Positions 1-7,821 of a stretch of 64,000 nucleotides of DNA are shown piece by piece. The stretch is taken from assembly GCF_003096015.2 (NCBI RefSeq), contig NZ_CP029185.2, forward strand, positions 712,501-776,500. Direction: 5' to 3'. The position numbers and the translations under genes were made by a program. Under the pieces are notes generated by a model that made no database searches, was not told the DNA's origin, and saw only the letters and a program-made list of their open reading frames with translations. Each line of letters starts with the position of its first letter. Positions within the stretch are counted from its first letter, which is position 1. The DNA is from Limnobaculum parvum. GTDB lineage: Bacteria; Pseudomonadota; Gammaproteobacteria; Enterobacterales; Enterobacteriaceae.

Positions 1-202
1 TATTCTGATTTTTCTGAATGTCAGGCTCGGTGTAGGTTTCGCCGCCTTTGATGTAGTGCTTATCCCGGCAGCAGAGCCGCTCCCTACGTCGCTCCGCCTT
101 GGCCAACATCCATATTGGCCGTGCTACTTTTTTATTGGCTGAGGCAACATTCGGATGCTTTAACCTGAAGGGCAATATATAAAAAATAAATGCCTGAATG
201 AA
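1..202 (-). other. Open frame running off the left edge, nature unknown
   Basis: On the minus strand, one frame stays open for about 67 codons, from just after a TGA (203-205) to the window edge. It reads like protein (for example a KGGETYTEPD stretch near the edge). There is no convincing start with a ribosome binding site; an in-frame ATG lies in the middle. It could be the 5' part of a gene outside the window, a decayed gene or chance. The inverted repeat GGCCAA/TTGGCC (101-106, 115-120) lies within it and is followed by a T-rich stretch. The rest of 1-457 upstream of pepP shows no gene I can support; the short frames at 228-438 look like chance. Confidence 0.2.
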
Positions 203-457
203 TCACCTGACTAGGCAGTTAGCATTGCTAATCGTAGGGAGAGGCTGTCGTGGGGGGCTTCCGGCTGAGCACAACGGTGATATACGCCACATCGTTTTTA
301 CGGCCGGAATATCTACCGAGGCAAATAGTAAACGATGTTAATCGGAGGGCTAGGCCGACGCCCTCCAAAGCTAAGTACAAACGGTCTTCCGGCTGGAATA
401 TCCACAACAATTACATTAAGAATTTAATATCAACCTGAACGCGAAAGGACAGCCACT

Positions 458-1777
458 ATGATCACATTATCTGAATTTCAGCGTCGCCGTCAGGCTCTAC
501 TGTCGAAAATGGTGTCAGGGAGTGCGGCGATTATTTTTGCTGCGCCAGAAAGAACCCGCAGTGCTGATTCTGAATATCCTTTCCGTCAAAATAGCGACTT
601 CTGGTATCTCACCGGTTTTAATGAACCTGAAGCCGCATTGGTGTTGATTAAAAGTGATGAAACTCACAGCCACAGCGTGCTGTTTAATCGGGTGCGTGAT
701 TTAAACGCGGAAACCTGGTTTGGTCGTCGTCTTGGGCAGGATGCGGCTCCGAAAAAACTGGGCGTCGATCGCGCTCTGCCTTACGATGATATCCACCAAC
801 AGCTTCATTTACTGTTTAATGGCCTTGATGTGGTGTACCACGCTCAGGGGCAGTATAACTATGCAGATAGCATCGTATTTATGGCGCTGGATATTTTACG
901 TAACGGTAATCGCCAGAATTTACGCGCACCGGCAACCATGACGGACTGGCGTCCGTGGCTGCATGAGATGCGTCTGTTTAAATCACCGGAAGAGATTTCG
1001 GTAATGCGGAAAGCGGGTGAGATAACGGCTAAAGCCCATACCCGAGCGATGGAACGATGCCGCCCCGGTATGTTTGAATATCATCTTGAAGCGGAAATTC
1101 ACCACGAGTTTACCCGCCACGGCGCTCGCTACCCGGCTTACAACACCATTGTTGGCGGTGGAGAAAATGGCTGTATTCTTCACTACACTGAAAACGAGTC
1201 ACCGCTGAAAGAGGGTGATTTAGTCCTGATTGATGCCGGATGTGAATACTCTGGTTATGCGGGTGACATCACTCGAACCTTCCCCATTAACGGCAAGTTT
1301 AGCCTGGCACAACGCACCATTTACGACATCGTATTAGCTTCTCAGTATAAAGCGATTTCGCTACTTACTTCAGGGAGCAGTATTCGTGATGCCAATGAGC
1401 AAGTGATCCGCATCATGTTACAAGGGTTGGTAGAAGCAGGCGTACTGGAAGGTGAGGTGGAACAACTGATGGCGGACAAAGTTCATCAGCGCTTCTATAT
1501 GCATGGACTGAGCCACTGGTTGGGACTGGATGTTCATGATGTGGGTAGCTATGGCTCTTCTACCCGCGATCGCCTGCTGGCGCCGGGAATGGTACTGACC
1601 GTAGAGCCGGGGCTGTATATAGCACCCGATGCAGATGTACCCGCGAAGTTCCGCGGTATTGGTGTTCGTATCGAAGATAATATTTTAATTACCGAGCAGG
1701 GTTGTGAAATTCTGACGGCGGGCGTGGTGAAAGATCCCGATGATATCGAAGCCCTGATGGCAGGATCACGGCAATGA
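458..1777 (+). CDS. pepP: Xaa-Pro aminopeptidase (aminopeptidase P)
   Basis: Cytosolic metallopeptidase that removes the N-terminal residue when proline is in second position. Its 439 residues match the usual ~440. An N-terminal creatinase-like domain (about 1-170) is followed by the pita-bread M24 domain. The dinuclear metal ligands can be read as D259, D270, H353, E383 and E406, in the family order Asp-Asp-His-Glu-Glu, so the enzyme should be active. The ATG is preceded by a GAAAGGA ribosome binding site. Its stop overlaps the ubiH start (ATGA), so it is first gene of a pepP-ubiH-ubiI operon, the arrangement known in E. coli. Confidence 0.97.
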   Translation: MITLSEFQRRRQALLSKMVSGSAAIIFAAPERTRSADSEYPFRQNSDFWYLTGFNEPEAALVLIKSDETHSHSVLFNRVRDLNAETWFGRRLGQDAAPKKLGVDRALPYDDIHQQLHLLFNGLDVVYHAQGQYNYADSIVFMALDILRNGNRQNLRAPATMTDWRPWLHEMRLFKSPEEISVMRKAGEITAKAHTRAMERCRPGMFEYHLEAEIHHEFTRHGARYPAYNTIVGGGENGCILHYTENESPLKEGDLVLIDAGCEYSGYAGDITRTFPINGKFSLAQRTIYDIVLASQYKAISLLTSGSSIRDANEQVIRIMLQGLVEAGVLEGEVEQLMADKVHQRFYMHGLSHWLGLDVHDVGSYGSSTRDRLLAPGMVLTVEPGLYIAPDADVPAKFRGIGVRIEDNILITEQGCEILTAGVVKDPDDIEALMAGSRQ

Positions 1778-2955
1778 ACTCGGTGATTATTGTTGGCGGC
1801 GGCATGGCGGGAGCAACGCTGGCTTTAGCGTTGTCGACGCTGAGTAAAGGCCGCATCCATATTGATTTAGTGGAAGCGGTACTGCCGGAGAATGCAGAAC
1901 ACCCCGGGTTTGACGCTCGCGCCATTGCGCTCGCTCAGGGAACCTGTCAGCAACTGGCTCGCGTAGGTATTTGGCCCGCACTGGCGGATTGTGCAACGGC
2001 GATTAAAACGGTTCTGGTCACCGATCTCGGTCATAGCGGCATGGTAACATTGCGGGCGGATGACTATGCTCTGCCTGCGCTGGGGCAAGTGGTTGAGCTG
2101 CATGATGTTGGCAATCGATTGTTTTCGCTGCTGAAAAAATCATCCAATGTGACATTGCACTGCCCGGCTAAAGTGGTAGAGACCCAACGTGATGCCTCCC
2201 ATGTTCAGGTTACGCTGGATAATGGTCAGCGCCTGTCGGCTGCGCTTTTGGTGGCGGCAGATGGTTCGTTCTCCTCTGTGGCTACCTCGTTGGGTATGGC
2301 GTGGAGCGAAGAGGACTATCATCAAATAGCGCTGATCGCGAATGTCACTACTGCCTTACCGCATCAGGGAAAAGCCTTTGAGCGTTTTACGCCTCAAGGC
2401 CCCTTGGCGTTGCTGCCGATGTCAAAAGGGCGCATGTCGCTGGTGTGGTGTATGGAGCAGGCACAGCAACAGCAAGTCATGGCATGGGATGAGCACACCT
2501 TTGTTAAACAGCTACAGCAGGTTTTTGGCTGGCGGCTGGGAGAAATCGTTTCAGCCGGGCAGCGAACCAGCTATCCGCTACGTTTACGCACTGCGCGTCA
2601 GCCGGTGAGCCATCGTTTGGTACTGGTTGGCAATGCCTCACAAACCGTTCATCCTATTGCTGGGCAGGGGTTCAATTTAGGGCTACGTGATGTGATGTCA
2701 CTGGCTGAGATTTTATCTCAGGCGGTCGAACAGCAGGAAGACCCAGGCAGTTATGGTGTTTTGCGCCGTTATAGTCAGCGTCGCCAGCCGGACCAACAGG
2801 CGACAATTGGCCTGACGGACGGTTTGATTCACCTGTTTGCTAACCGTTATAGGCCACTGGTAGTGGCAAGAAATCTTGGATTAATGGTCATGGACAGCTG
2901 CGAACTACTCCGGCTGCCTTTAGCGCACAGAACCCTTGGCTGGGTTAAACGATAG
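1774..2955 (+). CDS. ubiH: 2-octaprenyl-6-methoxyphenol hydroxylase
   Basis: FAD-dependent aromatic hydroxylase of aerobic ubiquinone biosynthesis, working in the cytosolic Ubi complex. The 393-residue protein opens with a Rossmann dinucleotide-binding motif (VGGGMAGATLAL, residues ~6-17) and carries the second FAD-contact motif near residue 287 as GNASQTVHPIAGQG. The Asn in place of the usual GD aspartate is also found in E. coli UbiH. It overlaps pepP by four bases (translational coupling) and is followed after 11 bases by its paralogue ubiI. Identity rests on overall likeness to UbiH and on the operon order. Confidence 0.96.
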   Translation: MNSVIIVGGGMAGATLALALSTLSKGRIHIDLVEAVLPENAEHPGFDARAIALAQGTCQQLARVGIWPALADCATAIKTVLVTDLGHSGMVTLRADDYALPALGQVVELHDVGNRLFSLLKKSSNVTLHCPAKVVETQRDASHVQVTLDNGQRLSAALLVAADGSFSSVATSLGMAWSEEDYHQIALIANVTTALPHQGKAFERFTPQGPLALLPMSKGRMSLVWCMEQAQQQQVMAWDEHTFVKQLQQVFGWRLGEIVSAGQRTSYPLRLRTARQPVSHRLVLVGNASQTVHPIAGQGFNLGLRDVMSLAEILSQAVEQQEDPGSYGVLRRYSQRRQPDQQATIGLTDGLIHLFANRYRPLVVARNLGLMVMDSCELLRLPLAHRTLGWVKR

Positions 2956-2966
2956 GACAATCGTTC

Positions 2967-4175
2967 ATGCACTCTTATGATGTAGTTATTGCCGGCGGCG
3001 GCATGGTTGGGCTCTCTCTGGCTTGTGGATTACAGGGCAGTGGCCTGCGTATTGCCATTGTTGAGAATCAATTGCCAGATGAATCTCTGTCTACCGATCC
3101 AAGCCTGAGGGTTTCTGCGATCAATGCTGCCAGTGAACGTTTTCTTGATTATCTCGGCGTATGGAAAAGCATTGAGGCTTTACGTCTTAGCCCTTATTCA
3201 GCCATGGATGTTTGGGATCGCGATAGCTTTGGCCGTATCGCTTTTAAGGCAGAAGATTACGGTTATACCCACTTGGGGCATATCATTGAAAATGATGTGA
3301 TTCATAAAGCGCTGTGGGATAAAGCCAATAGCAGTGGTGATATTACCCTGCTGGCCCCAGCTCGACTTAAACAAGTGGTTAGAGGTGAAAACGAAGCGTT
3401 TATTACTCTGGAAGATGGCCGGATGTTGAGTGGCCGTTTGGTCGTCGGTGCGGATGGCGCTAACTCATGGGTGCGTCAACATGCGGATATTCCCCTGACA
3501 TTTCGCGATTATGGTCATCATGCCTTGGTGGCAACCATTCGCACTGATGAGCCTCACCAACATTGTGCTCGTCAAGTATTTCACGGTGATGGCATCTTAG
3601 CTTTTCTGCCGCTATGGCAAACGGACCTATGCTCGATTGTCTGGTCGTTACCGCCGGAAAAGGCCGAGCAAATGAAAAAAATGGATAATCAGCAATTTAA
3701 TCATCAGCTCGGCATCGCGTTTGACAACCGGCTCGGGCGTTGTCACGTCGTGAGCGACAGAGCCATATTTCCTTTAACGGCTCGCTATGCGCGCAGTTTT
3801 GCCGCCCATCGGCTGGCACTGGTTGGCGATGCGGCACATACCATCCATCCTTTGGCCGGGCAGGGCGTGAATCTTGGCTTTATGGATGCCGCCTGCCTGA
3901 TAGAAGAGATTCGGCGCTTACAGAAACAGGGCAAAGATTTAGGCAATTATCTCTATTTGCGGAAGTATGAGCGTAGCCGTAAACAGAGTGCAGTCATGAT
4001 GCTGGCTGCAATGCAGGGTTTCCGGGGTGTGTTTGATGGCGATCATCCGGCGAAAAAGCTGTTTCGGGATATCGGACTGAAACTGGCGGATACGCTACCG
4101 GGAGTAAAACCGCATTTGGTTCATCAAGCCATGGGATTACGTGATTTACCGGATTGGCTGGCAAGCCCGTTATAG
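2967..4175 (+). CDS. ubiI: 2-octaprenylphenol hydroxylase (UbiI/VisC)
   Basis: FAD-dependent monooxygenase that hydroxylates C5 of the ubiquinone ring, formerly visC. The 402 residues include the N-terminal motif AGGGMVGLSLACGL (from about residue 10) and the canonical second motif VGDAAHTIHPLAGQG near residue 290; unlike the upstream paralogue it keeps the GD aspartate. It is the last gene of the pepP-ubiH-ubiI operon and is followed by a convergent gene only 26 bases away. No clear terminator hairpin is visible in the gap. Confidence 0.96.
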   Translation: MHSYDVVIAGGGMVGLSLACGLQGSGLRIAIVENQLPDESLSTDPSLRVSAINAASERFLDYLGVWKSIEALRLSPYSAMDVWDRDSFGRIAFKAEDYGYTHLGHIIENDVIHKALWDKANSSGDITLLAPARLKQVVRGENEAFITLEDGRMLSGRLVVGADGANSWVRQHADIPLTFRDYGHHALVATIRTDEPHQHCARQVFHGDGILAFLPLWQTDLCSIVWSLPPEKAEQMKKMDNQQFNHQLGIAFDNRLGRCHVVSDRAIFPLTARYARSFAAHRLALVGDAAHTIHPLAGQGVNLGFMDAACLIEEIRRLQKQGKDLGNYLYLRKYERSRKQSAVMMLAAMQGFRGVFDGDHPAKKLFRDIGLKLADTLPGVKPHLVHQAMGLRDLPDWLASPL

Positions 4176-4201
4176 GGCATTGCCAGTTTTATTTTTGGTG
4201 A

Positions 4202-5731
4202 TTAAGCCTTAGTCTGTTGGCTATGCCACTGGGCTAAGGCATCGCGAACGCGACCAATCATTTCAGTCCATGATTTCTCATCGCTGTGGCGGAAGAGACG
4301 CATTGACGGATACCAAGATGAGGTTTCCTGTCCTTCAATCCAGCGCCAGTCAATAGCAAAGGCCGGGAGCATCACCCAACAGGGTTTATTCATGGCTCCA
4401 GCAAGGTGAGCTACGGACGTATCAACGGTAATCACCAGATCCACTTGATCGATAATTGCCGTGGTATCCGCATAGCTAGTGACCTGATGACCTAAGGCCA
4501 GAATAGGGAACTCTGCCGGTGCATTAATCGCTTCGTCCTCTCCTTCTCCCTTTTGCAAACTAACCCACTCAATATTGGGCACTGACCATAACGGATGCAG
4601 CACTGATAGATTCTCTAAAGAGCGGTTGCGATCGTTGGCGTGCTTGGATGAACCTTTCCATACCAAGCCTACCCGTAGCGGACGAGGCTCTGCGGAAGGC
4701 AAGCGCCATTGTTCGGGTATTGGTGATGGTGCAAAGACGTAAGGTGGTTGTAGTGCAAAAGGATCCTGACTGTCGACGAAGTGTCGTGGCAGGTCCAGCA
4801 GTAAACTCCAAACGTCAAACTCCGGCAAGGGCGCATTGTTTTCTTTATCTAATACAATAATACCGTCGATATTGGGCAGCGACTGCATCAGGGAATAGAG
4901 AGCAGGGCGACACATCAGATAGACTGTGGATGCGCCCTTTTCCTGTTTCAGACGAGTGGCGAAACGACAGAATTGTATCTCATCCCCCATTCCCTGTTCT
5001 GGATGTACTAAAATGGCTTTCCCGGTCAGGTCCTCACCTTCCCAATAAGGGCGATTAATCGAAGGTAGATTCACAAAACGATGGGGATTGTTTTGGCTAT
5101 AGCGACTGCGGTACAAAGACCAACCCTGTTCAAAGTTTCCTTGTTGCAGTAGAACCATGCCTAAGGTGTTCTGAGTACGCGCGTCTTGTGGAGAGAATTG
5201 CAAAAAGTAGCGCATATGGTCAACTGCGGATTCCAACTGTTGCATATGCGCCAGTACCGAACTTAGCCCGTAGCGCGCTTCAAGATGGTTCGGATCGGCC
5301 TCTAAAGCGAGCTGATACTGTTGAGCCGCTTCCTGATAACGGTCCATTTTGTGCAGCATAATACCGTAGTTGTTGCGGCAGCCGGCGTAGGATGGCAGCA
5401 CGGATAGCGCCATCTGATAGTATTTTTCTGCGTTGGCAAAATCTTTATTATCGTAGTAGGTAAGGCCTAACCCGTTTAACGAACTGGGATCGTTGGGAAC
5501 TACCGCCAGTGCTCGCAGGTAATAGCGCTCTGCCTCATCCAGTTTTTCATTACGGCGATAAAGGCGTGCCGCCTCATGTAAAAACCAGGCATCCTTAGGG
5601 GCGAACATCAGTCTTACCTGAATCTTTTTTAAGGCCTCTTCGGTTTTTCCGGCATTAATTAATTCTGTCACTGTCTGTTGTAGAGACGGTGGTGTGGCAG
5701 TTGGGCTGCTAACTCTGGTTTTTTTGTTCAT
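4202..5731 (-). CDS. TPR-repeat protein with glycosyltransferase-like C-terminal domain
   Basis: A 509-residue protein without a signal peptide. Residues ~15-230 are tandem tetratricopeptide repeats, recognisable by the NGLGLTYYDNKDFANAEKYYQ type of spacing, about five units. The C-terminal half (~240-500) resembles the GT-B-like domain found in bacterial tetratricopeptide glycosyltransferase family proteins: an HPEQGMGDEIQFCRF motif, then VITVDTSVAHLAGAM, typical of heptosyltransferase-like or OGT-like enzymes. The acceptor is unknown. It is a monocistronic minus-strand gene inserted between ubiI and gcvT, which neighbour each other in E. coli, so it is an accessory addition to the backbone. 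Confidence 0.82.
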   Translation of the reverse strand: MNKKTRVSSPTATPPSLQQTVTELINAGKTEEALKKIQVRLMFAPKDAWFLHEAARLYRRNEKLDEAERYYLRALAVVPNDPSSLNGLGLTYYDNKDFANAEKYYQMALSVLPSYAGCRNNYGIMLHKMDRYQEAAQQYQLALEADPNHLEARYGLSSVLAHMQQLESAVDHMRYFLQFSPQDARTQNTLGMVLLQQGNFEQGWSLYRSRYSQNNPHRFVNLPSINRPYWEGEDLTGKAILVHPEQGMGDEIQFCRFATRLKQEKGASTVYLMCRPALYSLMQSLPNIDGIIVLDKENNAPLPEFDVWSLLLDLPRHFVDSQDPFALQPPYVFAPSPIPEQWRLPSAEPRPLRVGLVWKGSSKHANDRNRSLENLSVLHPLWSVPNIEWVSLQKGEGEDEAINAPAEFPILALGHQVTSYADTTAIIDQVDLVITVDTSVAHLAGAMNKPCWVMLPAFAIDWRWIEGQETSSWYPSMRLFRHSDEKSWTEMIGRVRDALAQWHSQQTKA

Positions 5732-6123
5732 AAAACGTACTGTAACTTCCCATATCTTCGTTTATGACGAGGCGAACACTTCCTGACGAACCCGCCGCCA
5801 ACAGTGCGATAGAACGACACATGTATAGCCGAAAGTGGTGCGTTTAATAACCGTGATCATATACTAAAAAGCAGAAAATATTGAGTCTTATGCTTCAAGA
5901 GACGGGCTGTGAATTTGGTACAGAGCTTTAATAAAACCAATACTGATTTCTGTGCAGAAAACCGCAGTTTATGAATCAAAACTGCTGCATCATAGCAATT
6001 GTTCACATGTCGCGATAATTATTAACAATTACGTTAACTTATTGTTACATTAAGACCGATGCCACTTTTGGCACCCGATTTATCTATTACGGGATTCACC
6101 CTGAAGTATTTAAAGAGGACCCA
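5732..6123. other. Divergent intergenic region upstream of gcvT
   Basis: This 392-bp AT-rich stretch separates the minus-strand TPR gene from gcvT and must hold both promoters. The gcvT ribosome binding site (AAAGAGGA, just before 6120) is clear. In E. coli the gcv promoter binds GcvA, Lrp and PurR. I could not point to convincing sites for these here, and I see no glycine riboswitch. Confidence 0.4.
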
Positions 6124-7230
6124 ATGACCAATAAGACCCCTCTGTACGATAGACACCTCGCCTGTGGTGCCAGAATGGTTGATTTTCATGATTGGATGAT
6201 GCCGCTGAACTACGGTTCACAAATTGATGAACACCACGCTGTACGCCAGCATGCAGGCATGTTTGATGTTTCCCACATGACCATCGTTGATTTGCACGGT
6301 GTTAACACCCGTGAATATCTTCGTTATCTGCTAGCAAATGATGTCGTCAAGTTAACTCAACCTGGTAAAGCGCTGTACAGTGCGATGTTGAATGCATCGG
6401 CAGGGGTGATTGACGATCTGATTGTCTATTTTCTGGCAGAAGATTATTTCCGTTTGATTGTGAACTCCGCTACGCGAGAAAAAGATCTGGCGTGGATTAC
6501 CGAGCATGCCCAGCCCTTTACTGTCGAAATACAAGTCCGCGATGACTTAGGATTAATTGCGGTGCAAGGGCCTGAGGCTAAACAACGCGTAGCAACCCTA
6601 CTGACGGATCAACAGTGTCAGGCGGTTAACCAGATGAAGCCTTTCTTTGGCGTTCAGTCCGGCGATGTGTTTATTGCCACCACTGGGTATACGGGGGAAG
6701 AGGGCTATGAACTGATGATGTCCGCGAGCCAACTGGACGACTGGTGGCAGAAGCTGATGGCGGCAGGCGTGAAACCTTGTGGTTTAGGCGCTCGTGACAC
6801 ATTGCGTCTGGAAGCCGGCATGAATCTGTATGGTCAAGAGATGGATGAGGGGGTTTCCCCACTGGCAGCGAATATGGAGTGGACGATTGCTTGGGAGCCA
6901 GCGGATCGTGACTTTATTGGTCGTGCAAGGTTAGAGATTTTACGTAAGCAGGGTACCGACAAGCTGGTTGGCTTGGTGATGACTGAAAAAGGCGTGCTGC
7001 GCAATGAGCTGCCGGTGATGTTTTATGATGCAGCCGGTAAAGAACATCAGGGGGTGATCACCAGTGGTTCTTTCTCCCCTACGCTGGGTTGCAGTATCGC
7101 ATTGGCGCGGGTTCCTCAGGGTATTGGTGATGTAGCCATCGTGCCAATTCGCAACCGTGAAATGCCGGTGCGGGTGGTGAAACCCGGATTTGTGCGTAAC
7201 GGCAGAACACTGCTGGCACCAACAGAATAA
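6124..7230 (+). CDS. gcvT: Aminomethyltransferase, glycine cleavage T protein
   Basis: Tetrahydrofolate-dependent T protein of the glycine cleavage system: it releases ammonia from the aminomethyl-lipoyl H protein and forms 5,10-methylene-THF. The 368 residues are near the usual 364. Family hallmarks are the N-terminal HDWMMPLNYG segment, GYTGEEGYEL near residue 185, and GARDTLRLEAGMNLYGQE near residue 220, which contributes to the folate site. A strong AAAGAGGA ribosome binding site precedes the ATG. First gene of a gcvT-gcvH-gcvP operon. Confidence 0.98.
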   Translation: MTNKTPLYDRHLACGARMVDFHDWMMPLNYGSQIDEHHAVRQHAGMFDVSHMTIVDLHGVNTREYLRYLLANDVVKLTQPGKALYSAMLNASAGVIDDLIVYFLAEDYFRLIVNSATREKDLAWITEHAQPFTVEIQVRDDLGLIAVQGPEAKQRVATLLTDQQCQAVNQMKPFFGVQSGDVFIATTGYTGEEGYELMMSASQLDDWWQKLMAAGVKPCGLGARDTLRLEAGMNLYGQEMDEGVSPLAANMEWTIAWEPADRDFIGRARLEILRKQGTDKLVGLVMTEKGVLRNELPVMFYDAAGKEHQGVITSGSFSPTLGCSIALARVPQGIGDVAIVPIRNREMPVRVVKPGFVRNGRTLLAPTE

Positions 7231-7303
7231 GTCTAGATTAATTATTCTGAACCCCTGAATTAAACAGAGTCAGTTAAAAATAGCGATAAAAATGGAGAGC
7301 GAC

Positions 7304-7693
7304 ATGAGTAATGTACCTACTGATTTGAAATATGCGACGTCTCACGAATGGGTGCGTGAAGAGCAAGAAGGTGTCTATGCCATTGGAATTACTGACCACG
7401 CTCAACATTTGCTGGGTGACATGGTGTTTGTTGAACTCCCGGAAGTTGGCGACGAAGTCGCTGTTGGTGAAGCGTGCGCCGTCGCCGAGTCGGTAAAAGC
7501 CGCTTCCGATATCTATGCACCCATGAGCGGTGAAGTGATTGCGGTAAATGAGCAACTGAGCGATGCGCCAGAATTCGTTAACACTGAGCCATACGCTGGG
7601 GGATGGTTGTTTAAAATTAGGGCCAATGATATCAATGAGCTCAATAACTTACTGGATGCCGCAGGTTACCTCGCAACGCTGAATGACGAGTAA
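7304..7693 (+). CDS. gcvH: Glycine cleavage H protein (lipoyl carrier)
   Basis: Small carrier that shuttles the aminomethyl group between P, T and L proteins on a lipoyl-lysine. I place the start at the ATG of MSNVPTDLKY (129 residues, as in E. coli) rather than an in-frame ATG 12 bases upstream, because the GGAGAG ribosome binding site lies between the two. The lipoylated lysine is in the motif AVAESVKAASDIYAP (about residue 65). It lies 73 bases after gcvT in the same operon. Confidence 0.98.
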   Translation: MSNVPTDLKYATSHEWVREEQEGVYAIGITDHAQHLLGDMVFVELPEVGDEVAVGEACAVAESVKAASDIYAPMSGEVIAVNEQLSDAPEFVNTEPYAGGWLFKIRANDINELNNLLDAAGYLATLNDE

Positions 7694-7701
7694 CGGATAA
7701 G

Positions 7702-7735
7702 GCGCCCTGCACTTGAATGACAGGGCATTTTGCTT
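7702..7735 (+). terminator. Hairpin between gcvH and gcvP (possible attenuator)
   Basis: GCCCTG (7704-7709) pairs with CAGGGC (7721-7726) across an 11-nt loop and is followed by a T-rich tail (TTTTGCTTTT). The stem is only 6 bp, so it may reduce rather than stop transcription into gcvP. Confidence 0.4.
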
Positions 7736-7821
7736 TTATTTCCGCTATCCCTATTCCTTCACCGGTATCAGCCCGTATCAGGCATGGCGGTCTTATCGAA
7801 TCCATTCAGGAAGGTATCCCA

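Noticed and set aside
228..438. Two ~60-codon frames upstream of pepP
   Set aside because: Overlapping on opposite strands, without ribosome binding sites or recognisable family.
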